From Dryococelus australis (taxonomy: Eukaryota > Arthropoda > Insecta > Phasmatodea > Phasmatidae): a DNA stretch of 64,000 bases. The stretch lies in assembly GCA_029891345.1 (NCBI GenBank), contig CM056994.1:224742991-224806990 (forward strand), written 5' to 3'. The notes under the pieces are model-generated. The model was given only the letters and a program-made list of their open reading frames with translations, ran no database searches and was not told where the DNA came from. The translations under genes were made by a program, and so were the position numbers. Below, in pieces: positions 34,903-46,967 of the stretch; the stretch's first letter is position 1; each line of letters begins with the position of its first letter.

Positions 34903-36226
34903 CAGTACACTCCTGCTTATTCACGCTTCGCTTAACCGGTTTTTGGCTTATCCATGTGACTTTTTAATTTTTTTTCAAAGTCTACTGTAGCTTTTGTGAC
35001 AAGGCGATGCTGTAACGTGTGTCAAATGTTTTTTAAAACTAATAATTGTTCATAGAATACACTAGGCATGTTTTAAAAAGCAAGAAAAGATTATGCTTTG
35101 TTTATGTATTTTGCAACAAATTTTTTAAAAGTAGTTATTACATAATTTATTATTTTTTATTTATTAACGTATTTGCAGCATGTTAGTATCATTGTACAAA
35201 TATCACATCCGTATTAAGCATAGAATTTAGATAAAAATATTTTTCACTATTAATGTAAAAATGTGTTACAGCAAGTGCTAAACAAGTGTCTTGTCAACAA
35301 CGTCTGAAGTGAAACTTACAAAATTACAACTTAAAAATACTGAGTTTGTCATTTCAGACATGGCCTCAGTTACCAACCGCCCCCTCCCCCCCCCCCCCCC
35401 CCCCAACACGTCTTGCCAGTTTATCGATTGCCAGCCTGGGTCATGTATCACTGTGTACTGTCGTTTTCGCATGATTTACAAAGCATAAAAGGACAGTTGT
35501 TTAAACTATCGTGGAAAAGTTAGGAAAAAAACTTAGCATGGTGTGTATTAAACAAAAAACATCAACTCCAGTGCCAAGCCAAAAAAAATAGAAGATTTTT
35601 TCAAGAAAGGCCCTGTTTAACTTTTCTTACATTTTTTTATATCAAGTCTGTAATGTTTACAAAAAACTTTACATTTCCTAATTTTTAAACTTTTATGTGT
35701 AAGTCGGTAAAATTTAAATAATATCCTAGTAATGGGGATTGTACTGTATTGTTCAAATGCCAGGTTGCCTCATTTAAAGTCCCATTATAGTCTTTATTGC
35801 ATTGCATTCTAAACTTTCAACTAACTCTGCCATCTAAATGATTGGTCTGAGTGACGTACATTGAAAAAGCGACACACAAAACTATGCACCACTTTTCTAT
35901 CGCTCCATGCCGCCCGCCCAACGTATCCGCCTGGCACCGGTGCAGGCTGTGTATACTCGATGCGCTGTGAATTACACTATACTGGGCACAACATAAATAT
36001 CAGTTAAAAGTATCTTGTACTTCAAATTTTGCACATACAGTACATGATTTGTGATTGCTTTGAAATGTGTAATATATACTTTGTTTTATTACAATTTTGG
36101 GAGCCAATATCACTGTTCCAGTAATAGTACAAATGTGTAAATTCTATTATCCGGGTTTTCTAATACAAAGTTGCGTATTCATGTTTTCTCCAGTCCCAAT
36201 TAACATGGTTAGTCAGGAGTTTACTG
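34903..36226. mobile_element. Pogo/Tigger-like insertion, possibly two nested copies, within element 2
   Basis: The left end is CAGTACACTCCTGCTTATTC (34903). Two candidate right ends exist as complements: CAGTACAATCCCCATTACTA near 35746 and CAGTAAACTCCTGACTAACC ending at 36226. Both are followed by TA on the outside. The left flank is AA where TA would be expected. CAGT-start ends with TA targets suit the pogo/Tigger branch of Tc1/mariner. RNase H sequence ends just above 36240 and the tether resumes below 34860, so the block is foreign to pol. No transposase is recognisable. Confidence 0.6.
35382..35404. repeat. Poly-C run
   Basis: CCCC-T followed by about 19 C on the plus strand, inside the pogo-like insertion. 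Confidence 0.9.
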
Positions 36227-36269
36227 TATTATATTTAACATTGTTAACCTGTACGCTTTGTAATTCTGC

Positions 36270-36720
36270 CTGATCTACTGTGGGGATTGGACTCATTGCG
36301 TCTGCTAATGTGTTTACTTTTCCTTTTACAATTTTTACCTGAAAGTCATACTCAACTAACGCCATTGCCATCTTTTGTATTCAAATATTGTGTTTGGCTA
36401 TGCTTTTTAGATATGAGACTTGCATGATTTGTCTCAATAGTAAATGACCTTTCATACAAATATTGTTGGAAATAATTACAAAAAGCATTTTATTTCTTCT
36501 AATTCTATTTCCGTTGCACGCCATTTTGATTCATTTAGTAATAATTTTTTTGACTTAAAAGCTATAATATTTCTTTGTTTACTATTTTCTTGTTCTTGCA
36601 GTAATACTGCTCTTATTGCGGTCTGTGATGCTTCGCATGCTAGGATGGTGTGCTTATTTTCATCAAAACGTTGTAATATTGATGCGTTTTGTATGATTTT
36701 ATGTCTTTCTTTAGTTCTAG
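36270..36720 (-). pseudogene. pol: RNase H domain of element 2
   Basis: On the minus strand, without an ATG, the frame reads HTILACEASQTAIRAVLLQE, then RNIIAFKSKKLLLNESKWRA and TEIELEEIKCFL. The pattern matches the gypsy RNase H start, where the family consensus has a catalytic Asp in LACDAS. Here that position is Glu (CEAS). Later residues (NHASL-like, 36395-36425) are in another frame, and stops are present. Confidence 0.75.
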
Positions 36721-36779
36721 ATAGGCTCTGTGTTCTTTATCTCCACATTTATAGTGTGTTTTCTTTTGTAAGCTCAATG

Positions 36780-37055
36780 AGGCGTTCTGCTTTTGTTGCA
36801 TAATTTTGTATGTATCTACGCAAGTATTGCATCATGCCTAGAAATGTCCTAAGTTCCTTTACATTTCCTTGAGGTGCCATTTGTTGTATAGTTTTTACTT
36901 TCTCTTGGTCAGTAACTATTCCCTGTGGTGTAATGTAATGTCCTAAAACTTTTATCTCCTGTTGCGCAAATGAACATTTCTTCGCATTGATTTTAACATC
37001 AAATTCGTGTAATCTCTTTAATACTTCTCTTATGTCTGTGTTGTGGTGAGTGGAA
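36780..37055 (-). pseudogene. pol: RT thumb segment of element 2 (palm missing)
   Basis: A clean minus-strand frame without a start reads HNTDIREVLKRLHEFDVKIN, AKKCSFAQQEIKVLGHYITP, QGIVTDQEKVKTIQQMAPQG and LRTFLGMMQYLRRYIQNYA. This is the standard stretch after the YxDD box in Ty3/gypsy RT. Directly upstream the pattern is lost, and no FxVDY or YxDD motif is found up to 38383. The catalytic core has therefore been deleted. Confidence 0.85.
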
Positions 37056-37499
37056 TGTGCATTGGCTTAGCAACTCTTGTTTGTCTTACCTCATCATCGA
37101 CACACTGTTCCTTGTTTGTATTTTTGTCACTGTTGTAGCGGTCTGTATTGTCTTCCATGTTTGTATGGAGTTTGATTTGCATCATTCTGAATTTTTTTTG
37201 TAAGTTTCTTAAACCTGGTCGCGTTATCCATATTGAATTAAATTTCCTGGTTACGAAAGAGATTGTACTCTCTGGCATGGTGTCTGTTACAAAAGCATAT
37301 GGGGCAGGTTTGTTGTGCTTCGCTTCACAGTCCTACGAACTTTCTACTTGTGTCGTCATATGGAGGGTAGTCTTGTGGAATTTTGCTGTCGTGCAATCTA
37401 CTAACTGCACGCCCATGTTTGTCAATGCCTTTCACAGCCACCTGCCGTGTTTCCTTTTCCGTGTTGTTTGCCTGACTTTCATAACTGTTATGTTTATGT

Positions 37500-38383
37500 T
37501 TTCGTTCTCCAGATTGCGTCAGGATGCTTGGTTTGTTTCATGCCTTATTATTGTTGTAATATGATTTTGGTTCATTTTTGTGCGAGCAACTTTATTATAC
37601 CTGTGTATTTGCGTCTCTGTTGCAACTGTCCTACTTTCCTTGTTCATTTTGGCATTTTGCCTTGCTGTTTCAGTGTAGGTCCTGCCTGGAATGCATTTAT
37701 TAAATATATCCCAGCATGCATTTTTCTTTACACTCTCCATGGGGGCAACATGTTCTTTTCCTTCGTCACGTCTGCTGTTTTCCTGTGGTTTTTATTCACT
37801 TCTGTAGTGATTTTGTTGGCTTTGGTTTCTGTAATAGGTTCTAGATTGCTCGTCTCGTGTGTTCCCATTCCTATGTTTAACATATTTGTGGCTTTTTTCC
37901 GTGTTTGGTTCCCTAGTGTGATATAATACTATTTCTATAGGGGTGATTCTGTGAATGTTCTGTTCTCTGTTTTTGGGTCGTGACTTATTCTGCCATGTAT
38001 TTACCTGCTTTCCAAAGTCCTTTTTGTTTTGTGGTCTATCTATAGGCTGTGTTGTTTTATTTTGCACTTCTAGTGTTAATTTGGCTGTTTCCTCCTTGAG
38101 CTTTGTAATTTCACAGCGAAGCTTTTCCATCTCGGGGTTATGGATGGCTGTTTAGGTGATGTCGGTGGTTACATTGATACACACCTTGGCACAGTGTACC
38201 ACATGCCTCGCAGAATGAGGTGTTGAAAGCACTGAGTTCTATTTCGAGGCGGGGTGCATGTAGCACGCTGTACGATTGCTGCCTCCTCTCGTTCTCATAT
38301 GTGGACCTTGGAGGTGTCTGGCCCTGGCTCACCAGAGCACGTATCTTGGGCACTGTGAATTTGGCGGCCTTTTTCTGGCCCAC
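37500..38383 (-). pseudogene. gag-like basic region of element 2
   Basis: Minus-strand frames include a Glu/Lys-rich, coiled-coil-like stretch (MEKLRCEITKLKEETAKLTL, ATG at 38130). A strongly basic Asn/Lys/Arg-rich region follows (TWQNKSRPKNREQNIHRI). A Cys-containing piece lies upstream (FCEACGTLCQGVYQC, 38138-38383). Basic, low-complexity sequence upstream of RT fits a nucleocapsid-like Gag, but no zinc knuckle of the usual CCHC form is intact. The call rests on position and composition. Confidence 0.4.
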
Positions 38384-38399
38384 CCGGTTATAAGACTTT

Positions 38400-39180
38400 T
38401 AGGAATAACTGTGATTACACTGCTTTGCAGAGTCAGAGATGTTATGTTACTTTAAGGGATAAAAATGTTTCTTTAGGGGATAAAAATGAACAGTAAAAAT
38501 GTTATAATGTTAGTCGATTCAGTGGGTGTCCTGTAAGAACAGGGACAATTGTAGATGTAAGGAAAGTAATTTAGCAGTGCAAGGGAGGACAGGTTCGTGC
38601 ATGGAACCAAGGAGGAACTGACTCTTCCTGTGGCCGGTGCCATGGAGTTAACTTTTTCCGAGTCCTATTAATCGATAAGGTACGCCTTAAGATTGACAGT
38701 ACTCTCGCCTGTAGCAAATTGTGGAGAGGGCCCCTGATCCTACTAGTGAAGGTTCAGTGAGCAGCATGACCAGCTACTGCCCTCAGCTTCTCCTTTGGTC
38801 TCACAGTATTCCCCATGCAAGGCCCTACAGCTGTCAGTAAGCGGTACAACCATATTGTAGCTTGAGAGTTTTGGTGGCCTAGTGCATTTGTTCTCCTCAT
38901 GTCTCAGGAGCCTCAGAGAAAGGTTCTCTCTTCCCTTGCCACAGTGGTGCTAGAGAGTGGTGTTCCTAGCCAGTACTAGAAACAAAGCATTGACAAGAGA
39001 CGGTAGCACCCTTCAGTGAGGAAATAGTTTGATTCTCTAGCGCAAATTCGTGGGTGTACCGGGCTGTATTTAGGTGGCTGTTCCCACAGAAGGCAAAATG
39101 GGTAGGAAAAGTACAAAGTGAAGGAGAATTTACGGAACAGCAAAGAGGTATCTTGTAGACATATGTTTTATTCCATTTGT
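38400..39180. other. Region upstream of element 2, possible LTR or leader
   Basis: It has mixed composition, no coding signal and a local duplication (TAAGGGATAAAAATG / TAGGGGATAAAAATG near 38454-38490). Its position just above the gag-like part would suit a 5' LTR. No second copy was found below 32730, so this is not asserted. Confidence 0.3.
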
Positions 39181-39184
39181 ACAT

Positions 39185-40141
39185 CTCATAAGATGGCAAG
39201 ATTTTGACAGTCAGTGAGTGGCAACTTGACATATATGAAACAAAAAAAGTGCTGTTTACAAAATCGTATATCAGCTAATGCACGAACGAACAAAAGTTAA
39301 TATAAAGGTGGCTATTCTGAGTGCACTGGCGATGCACATCAGACAAATACAAAATATGCGATAACAAACAGTTCCTAAATTAATTAATATATTTTTTTTT
39401 ACGTGGACACCAAACAGCGGTAGTAAGTGTTACAAACTTAATCTTTGTGCTAAAGTGTTAATGTATAGGTGTTCAAAATGAAATCCACAATAAGATGATT
39501 CATAGCCAAACTAAATGTGACTTCAAACCTTAGATCTTTTCATGTCTTATTCCAACTGTCCATCCATGCTTTCCATATGTGCTTGATATTAATTCCAAAA
39601 ATTTACAGAAATTTTGCATGGTAATATTGGATAATTTTTTCAAATAATTTGACTAAATATATTTCAAATTTATGTCATTTTGAGACAGTAATAGGAGAAA
39701 AGTCAAGTTTTAAAAAGCATGATCTAGAGGCAGTGAATCTGCTGCTATCTGGTGGTACCGCATGCGGCTCACACGCTTACTGTGTTGTGCGCGCCATCTT
39801 TGGGCTCTTTCTTATACCTAACCAGCTATAAAGCTGAAATGAATATGTTTCGTATGTAAAATAACAAATTTAAGAAAAGATATCCGTAGTTTTATTTTTC
39901 CGTGATCTCTGCGTAATTGTTTAAGTATCATGTATTACGTGTACAGCGATTTTGATTACTAGTAATTTCTATTGGGCCAGTAATTGTCCGTCTATGTCCT
40001 AATCATGCCATGTTTTTTCCTGAAAACAGATTTCCTTGTTTTCATGTAGCCTCCAATTGATGCACCAGCTGATAGCGAAAGGATACATAAACTGAAAGTA
40101 AACATTCGTTGAACTATCAAAATCTTGCCATCTTATATGAG
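39185..40141. mobile_element. 957-bp element with about 26-bp terminal inverted repeats
   Basis: The left end (39185-39210) reads CTCATAAGATGGCAAG-ATTTTGACAG. The right end (40113-40141), reverse complemented, reads CTCATATAAGATGGCAAG-ATTTTGATAG. These match apart from a 2-bp indel and one substitution. The interior has no transposase-like frame. A target duplication was not clear, so the superfamily is undetermined. The interior includes a short GC-rich patch (39750-39800). Confidence 0.6.
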
Positions 40142-40626
40142 ACAGACAGTAGGATCTTACGAAACATGTATCTCTGACCTGTGCCTGTTAATATGTGATG
40201 GACGAGGGACCAAGTTTGCCAAGCTGGATACCGCCGGGTGGTAATGAGGTTTGTACAATTTCAGGGTCTGCAATGTTTGAGGAGGCTCTGAGACAAGAGC
40301 TTCTTATCATGATTTGAAAAAAACAAGTTGATATGCTAATGAACGTGGAACAGACTGAGGTAAGCAAATGCTGCTGAAGGCAAGCATTTGTAAGTAGAGT
40401 GGCGAGCTAATGAGAGTTACGGCTTGAGTCTGACCTCCGGCTCTCATCTGCCAACGCTGATGCTGGTAACTGTTAACTGTCCCATTTGGAGGGCGTACGA
40501 GGAAATAAATAGTTCTTGAGAGCTGTGGCGAGCTAGGAGTGGCTGGAGCTGGCCACATGGAGGGGGAAACCTCCCCTAATGCATGGCCAGTGTGCGCATT
40601 CGTTGCCTGCTGGCTAGGGCAATCCT

Positions 40627-40634
40627 TATAAAAG
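40627..40634 (+). promoter_or_regulatory. TATA-box-like element
   Basis: TATAAAAG in the context CCTTATAAAAGGGAGGG sits in a GC-richer block (40190-40800). A 130-codon minus frame overlaps it but I do not recognise it. The block may be an LTR or a host promoter, and no downstream gene was tied to it. Confidence 0.25.
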
Positions 40635-40799
40635 GGAGGGTCCACCACTGAACTCGAGGATGGCGTCGTGCAGGTCGCCTGTCTCTCACGCAGCAAGAAC
40701 TTCCTTGACTTGTAGAATGGAACGGTACAGAGGTGAAATGAGCAACAGCATTTGGTGCTACATTGTACTAGGGGCGAACACCAGAGGTAGGCTTGTGAT

Positions 40800-42658
40800 T
40801 GTAACGGACAATGCTCGTTGCACGTAAAGTGATAGATTCCACACTAATTAGAATTTCAGGACATTTTTGGTCATTTATTTGTAAACACACACACAAATAT
40901 TTTCAACAATTTGTCAGTGAAAGAAATTTGAGGCTGCTTATTTATTATTTATTCAGAGAGATAGTTTGTGTGTTACATATGGCATTATTATGGCCAGTGG
41001 GTTTTTGTGTGGTCAGATTTTGTAGTCTGATTTTGCTATGAAATTTAGACATATTTCAAACTTTTCACTTGACACAATCAATTTTTTTTAAAGTTTGGCT
41101 TTGGACTTTGAAAGTGGTAGTGGTGGTTGTGGTTGTTGTAATAGTTTTTTTTTCTTTCGCTTTTGTGTCATGTTAGGATCTTAGGAATTACATGCTGTTA
41201 ATATCTGTGTGTGGGGTTCCTAATGAGGAAGTTTGAGTTCTTCAGGACTTTTAGACTTGATGAATATATTGAGTCCTGTTCATCTCAAGGGTGCACTGGA
41301 AACATAGAAAATTATGGTTCTGCTTTGCAAGATGGGAAAGAGAATGTGTGAGTGTAATGTTTTGTTGAGACCTGAAGACAGAGCCAGGTCCTGTTAATTC
41401 TGAACTGTTGTTTTTGGGTGGTAGAATTGTCACCGGTGTGGTATGGAGAGTCTGCACAATGTCTCAACAGAACTGTCATTAATAGAATTATATTCAAGCC
41501 GAATACCATGTAATCGTAAACCTGCTCCAGCCTATTTTAGGTGTAACAGGCAGCCATAACATCAATTCTTTCCACAGTTGCACAAAACGTACTCTTAAAG
41601 CCTCTCAGATTTGTTCTGAAATCTGAAATTACAAGCTAACTTTAACAACTAACTAATTAACTCCATCTGCACCCAGATGCTATTTACATCTGTATCACCC
41701 ACCTTTGCTACAGTGCCTGTGCTGTTCATCCATCTTCTACTACAGCAGCAAACTCGTACAGGGTAAAGTGCAACTGTGGAGCTACTGTTACCATCAGTGC
41801 TGCAAGTGTCTAGTGCTCTTGATTTATATGTTTCTGAGCTGCCATGTCCAATCCAGTTGTCACCAAAGATTTTATTCAGATGTGAACAACAGGAAAAATA
41901 GTTGTAACTCTGTCTTTGTACATTTGATTCCCAACAGGATCTTTTAACATCACAGGAAATCTTAAATACACCTGTCCATTGACATTTGTTGAGACTTGGG
42001 GCCCATTGAAATGAGTCAACAGTTACAGCCTACACATTGTTGAAAAATTTATGTTGTGAATATATGTCATAGTAAGTGACTTGACCTCATCCCAGTCATA
42101 ACTTTTCTTGAATAGAAGTAGCATTCCTTCATATATGTTAGTCCAGCATTTTCATGGATAAGGGATGAGTGTAGTAACTAAGTATGTGTATCATTTTGGC
42201 GATAAGCCAACGGCAAAAGTCAACAATCCTCTCAATCAATCAATATATGAGCTGTATTAAGATGTGTGTGATTTAGTGCTCTGAGGTGTTCGTGGTGCCC
42301 ATATATATATTCGATATAACCTGTATTTCAGTGTTGTGCTAATGTGTAGCTACTGTTATATTTATGTTAAATGCTGGTTCAGTACTTGTTTATATGAGCT
42401 TATTTTCTTCTATATCTGTAGACCTGTACTAATAGTTTAAAATCTATATTGTGTGTAGGCAATCATCTAACATCTATTTAAAGTTATTATTATTATTGTT
42501 TTTCTTACATGCTTCATAAAAGAAGGTAAGTTCTACTGATTTTCAAGTGTTTAAAATGAGTGTTATGTTGTTTGGTTATAGATTAGTACTGTATTTTGTA
42601 TGTGTGTAGAAGGTACCTAGTGAGAATTTTCTTGATCTGTGTTTTGTTTCAACACCAG
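40800..42658. other. AT-rich, intron-like DNA
   Basis: No recognised gene was found. A weak exon-like stretch at 41714-41762 (acceptor CTTTGCTACAG, donor GTAAAG) is too short to call. Confidence 0.35.
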
Positions 42659-42721
42659 AGAACAGTTTTTTGAAATATGTTATAAACACACTGGCTTTGG
42701 AACATAGTTGCCAATTTAATT
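42659..42721 (+). CDS. Weak internal exon candidate
   Basis: A 63-nt stretch lies between an acceptor (TCTGTGTTTTGTTTCAACACCAG) and a donor-like GTAAGA. It is open in one frame (NSFLKYVINTLALEHSCQFN). It lies about 400 bp before a better terminal-exon candidate at 43125. Chance is not excluded. Confidence 0.2.
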
Positions 42722-43124
42722 GTAAGAAAAACATATAAAATATTCAGAACCAAGTTATGGTTTGGCTTACTGCAGCTGCAATCTAGTCCAGTGTTTCCCC
42801 ACGATACTGGGGTTAATTTGTATGATGATCAAAGTTGCATTACTGCATTCTGTATGCACTGGTCAGTTAAGATAAAGGTGGGTCATTGAAACAGTTCTGT
42901 TTAAGGGTTTTACAGTTGAATAATAGTAACTGTCATTATTTTAATATTCTTTGAAATGTCTGTATTAGCATACTGTGTATTGGCAACTTTGTTAGCTCTG
43001 TTTTGATATCTACAATCCACTTGTGCAGCTATATTTTTTAAGCAGTTGCATAGTTCTCGCTGTCTAACATACCTATATTAGTACATTAGTGTCTCATATG
43101 TTTTCCTTCTACTTTTTCATGAAG

Positions 43125-43190
43125 AATCGCCTCCCGAAGTTTGTCGATCTAATTGAGAATCATCCTGCATACAGGGATAAATATACTTAA
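43125..43190 (+). CDS. Candidate terminal coding exon of an unidentified plus-strand gene
   Basis: A pyrimidine-rich acceptor (TTTTCCTTCTACTTTTTCATGAAG ending 43124) is followed by 21 codons reading NRLPKFVDLIENHPAYRDKY-T and then TAA at 43188. The peptide is strikingly protein-like, with balanced composition and higher GC than its surroundings. Several kilobases of AT-rich, 3'UTR-like DNA follow, with an AATAAA at 46426. An in-frame ATG also lies at 43119, but the splice reading fits better. I cannot name the protein, and upstream exons are not identified with confidence. Confidence 0.42.
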   Translation, partial: NRLPKFVDLIENHPAYRDKYT

Positions 43191-44588
43191 GATATCATAA
43201 TAGTGTTATATAGTGAAAATTTGTTTATTTTTGTTTGGAAATGTAATATAAACTAAATATTTCTCGTCCTTATTCATATTCTTGTTCTCTTTTCTCCCTC
43301 GAGTTAGTTGTAAGTCGTAACCTTAGTGCAGTGGCCATTTTTTTCTATACTGCTGTTCAGAAAGATAGTCATGGTAACATGTTGAGTTATACAATACCTT
43401 TGCCTTGTGAAAAATAGTCACCTAGTAACTGTCATTATATAAAGACAGGAAAAAGTTACAGGAATAGGGCATCTTGTAAAATTAAATGCTATTGATGTTT
43501 GTATGCACTAGAGACTAGGAATGGCATAAATAATTCCAGTGTTTTACCTTTACACTTCCTCTAACAGACTTGTGGCTGTAAAATCTCCAAACATGTTCAG
43601 GCTACCATGTGATTTGCAGCTGCTGTTTTCTCAAATACAGTATGTCTTACTAGAATTTTTATTTTATGCCAGTAAACCAAACTTGAGGACTGCTTACACA
43701 CCAGATTTAGTATAAATTTGCACCTAGAAATAGGACACACATTCATGCCCTATGCACTTTTTTAATGGACTTCCCTGTTTAGAACTTGCCATATTAACAG
43801 AGCTACAAAGTATCCCACAACACTGATATTCTTTATGTTAGCATAGGTGGCCAAGAAACTGTTTTTAATGAATTTGTTGACAATCATTTTTCCTGTTTTA
43901 TTTCCCAGTTCAGTAAATTGGTCATTAATCAGGTGAAAAACATAGGTCTGTGTGTGCATGTGCATGTGTGTGTATGCATGCTCACGGGACAGGGAGAAAA
44001 CTGTGTGTCAGGTTCTTATGTTGCATGGCCATGTAGGCTAAAGGCACTGGGGCCTCTTGGTTGAAATGACTTGTAGGCCAAATTAATACCAACGTGGTAT
44101 TCATATTCCAAAAAATGCTGTAAGTGGATATTAGATATTTTTTAGAGACTTTCTCTGATTTCACCTCCTTGCAACACCATTTTGAGGCCTTAAACTGAAC
44201 TTTGGTCAGTATCTGTGGATCCTCACCAAGCCTAGGGTTTCACAGAATTTTTCATTAAGGAAGTGTAGAGAGGATTAATTTAAAGGAAGAAATTGTGTGC
44301 CTTGCTGGAAACGTATTTGTTGTGAAGTGGTAGCAGTTAATTTACACCAGTGTTCTTGAGTTTCCGTAACTATAAGATTTTTTTGACTTCTTTCAGTGTC
44401 CTTAATCAGACATAAAAGAAATTTGTTTTGTCTGTACATTCCCTTTATATTTATTACTCTGTGACTTCCTTAATTTTATTATCACCAACAGTTTCATGCA
44501 TATGTAAATTTACAACCACCTTTCTATTGCATTACGTTTATGTCCATAATTTGCATGAATGAACAGTGTACTGTTGTTTCAATTTCAG

Positions 44589-44644
44589 GGCCTTTTAGCA
44601 TATGGGAAAATATGAGTGATCCACATTTTCACTACCACTACTAA
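44589..44644 (+). CDS. Candidate alternative terminal exon
   Basis: An acceptor (GTACTGTTGTTTCAATTTCAG ending 44588) is followed by an open frame, in the phase needing two bases (GG), that reads PFSIWENMSDPHFHYHY and stops with TAA at 44642. It lies 1.4 kb after the candidate at 43125 on the same strand, as an alternative last exon might. It is very short, so chance is a real possibility. Confidence 0.3.
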
Positions 44645-46808
44645 GTAAGTTGCCACAAGGACTGCATAGCAGGGAGTGGCACTAGATGTGTCTCAACTTG
44701 ATGAGTGGAATCCCTTGTCGTTTGATAAGCTGTGTCCAGTACATAATGAGTAATGAGTGTAGTATGTTGGTTGCTGAGATGAGAAAAGTTTATGTCCAGT
44801 GTAGAAGCAACACACTCATAGTTCAATATTTCTATTGCAATAAATTGTACCATGTTGAGGTCAAAAGATACACATTTAATATATTCATATAATGACAAAT
44901 ATATTTTGCAAGAAATTTTTAATTTTCAATTATTAAAAAAATACGTATTCACAACTAGTAGTAATGAATGTGTATGATAGTGTTTTTAACTTTTCATAGG
45001 CAGCTATTGTTACTGCATGAAACATTTATAAGTGGTATTGCATGTTTTAAAAGTACTGTGCACCTTATTTATTGTGCATATACAGTATGAAATTTTAAAT
45101 GCAGCTTTTTTATATAATTTTTTTCAGAACTGACAAATTGCTTTATGTGTAGTTATTTAAATTTTTGATGCTGTGATTAATTAATATTAGTGGTATTGTG
45201 AATTTTACACAGAAGTCTATTTTATACCCATAGGCAATAAGCTATAAGCTTTTTTATTTTGTAAAGTATTCTAAATATTTTCAAAACAATTTAGTGTGTG
45301 ATATAAATTTACTGTGTGTATAAATGAAGGTATGAATGTTTTTTTCTTGATACATATCATTCCCAGTTGCATTTTTAATGTACCAAATATTTTTATTTTG
45401 TATGCTGTGATAACTATACGTAGTTACTTTTATTGTATGCTGTGATAGGAGTAGAAAAAGTGTGGCAATTTCTTATTTGAATTAATTTCTGACATTCATA
45501 TGCCTTTTTCAGTTTTGTTTGCCTCAATTATTTGCAGTCTTAACTAGAAAATTTTATCATAGGAAGTATGGGATTGTATTGTAAATGTGAAGCATATTGA
45601 GCATCTTGCTTTTATGAATTGTGCCACTTGTCCAATGCACATGAAATTTCCCTTCTAATGTGTTCATTGTTTATCAGTAATGTTCTCCTATTTCTCTCTT
45701 CTATCCTTAAATTCTTTGACTTTGGGCAAAGTGTGTCTACAGGCCTTCATATGTCCCCTTAGTCCATAAAATTTACTATGTACTTTATTATGTTAGTATT
45801 GTATATTAGCACACATAAATATGCACACATAATCAAAAGCAACATTTTTTTATTGTAAGTATGTTTGAAGATGTGCTAAGAAGGTCAGTAGGCACCCTAT
45901 CTACTGCAACAGCCTGTGGTGAAGCATGTCCAGTTTCGCCGTGGGGCATTCCTTTTTACATCTGACTGATGCTCAATTTTAAATCCTGGTTTCTGTTGTC
46001 AGAAACTTAAATTTTTAAAAGTACGTACTTTCAAGACTTTGATTACTTGATAAGACATGCTCACATTTCTGCTAATTTTTTATTTATGGTATCTGTATTC
46101 TTTAGTAAATTGTCTACATCTGTTTGGGATACTGATCACGATATCTTAGTCATTGTAATATAAATTAGAAAGAAGTGTTTTTCTGTACTGAGTATTACCT
46201 TTGTATTATGTATAATTAGCCAGTATTAGCAAGAGTCTTAATTTGGTGATTGATTGACATTTGTATGTAATTTAGTATGCATCTATTTTTGTATTTTATT
46301 ACATGTTGCTGCTTTTTTATGTAACTATAATGTGTTATCATTTTTGTATTGGTGTTTATTGTTCACAATTTATTCAGAATATGTTTTGGTGGATAGGTTT
46401 CAATGTTATTAATTTTGTCCATTATAATAAATAATGTTAAACCGAGCTGTCTAATAGTTTAGGCTTTTGTTTGACACATGAAACTATTTTTAGAGAGTGA
46501 TCTGATAAACAATAATTATAGTATTTTTAGTTGTTTGTGTAAAATGCTGTACTGTAGTAGTTTTAAATGCGTTCAGATTGTGTGAAACAAAAGCAATACA
46601 ACAAAGTTTGCAGTGCTCTTTATTGCATGTAGTCTCTTGATATTATCAGTTTCCATTTTTCTTAAGGAAAATTTCAAGAAAGTTTTATTTTTTATGTGGA
46701 TTCAGCTCAATTTTTGCAACAAAAAAAAAAGAGCATGAAATATGTAAATAAGGGCAGTGAAATCCATCATGGTAGTAGCACTAAAGCTGTCTCATCCAGC
46801 CAGCACTT
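44645..46808 (+). other. AT-rich, 3'UTR- or intron-like DNA
   Basis: There is no coding signal. AATAAA at 46426-46431 is a possible polyadenylation signal for a plus-strand transcript ending here. Confidence 0.3.
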
Positions 46809-46884
46809 ATATTTTAGCATTGCATAACACTTAAGGAGTGCACTTCATATTTTAGCACTGCATAACAGTTAAGGAATGCACTTC
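46809..46884. repeat. 38-bp tandem duplication
   Basis: Two adjacent 38-bp units (46809-46846 and 46847-46884) begin ATATTTTAGCA and end TGCACTTC. They differ at three positions. Confidence 0.95.
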
Positions 46885-46967
46885 TTGTGTATACATTTCT
46901 CGTGCCAGTATACTTTCTCTATTCTACCTCAGTATTGGGGGCTGCACTTTATGTTCCTCATTTTGGG

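Larger units (their letters stand above)
32730..38383 (-). mobile_element. Second Ty3/gypsy retrotransposon, internally deleted (element 2)
   Basis: The minus-strand order is basic gag-like region (37500-38383), RT thumb (36780-37055), RNase H (36270-36720), tether (34540-34860), integrase zinc finger (33696-33926) and integrase C-terminus (32919-33161). This is the Ty3/gypsy order. The RT fingers and palm are missing between the gag-like part and the thumb. Foreign DNA interrupts pol at 34090-34538 and 34903-36226. Flanking LTRs could not be recognised, so the outer limits are approximate. Confidence 0.75.

Noticed and set aside
37148..37926. Plus-strand frames of 138 and 159 codons rich in Cys/Phe/Val
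   Set aside because: They lie opposite the gag-like, Lys/Asn-rich minus-strand region of element 2. Their composition is what the complement of that sequence produces.
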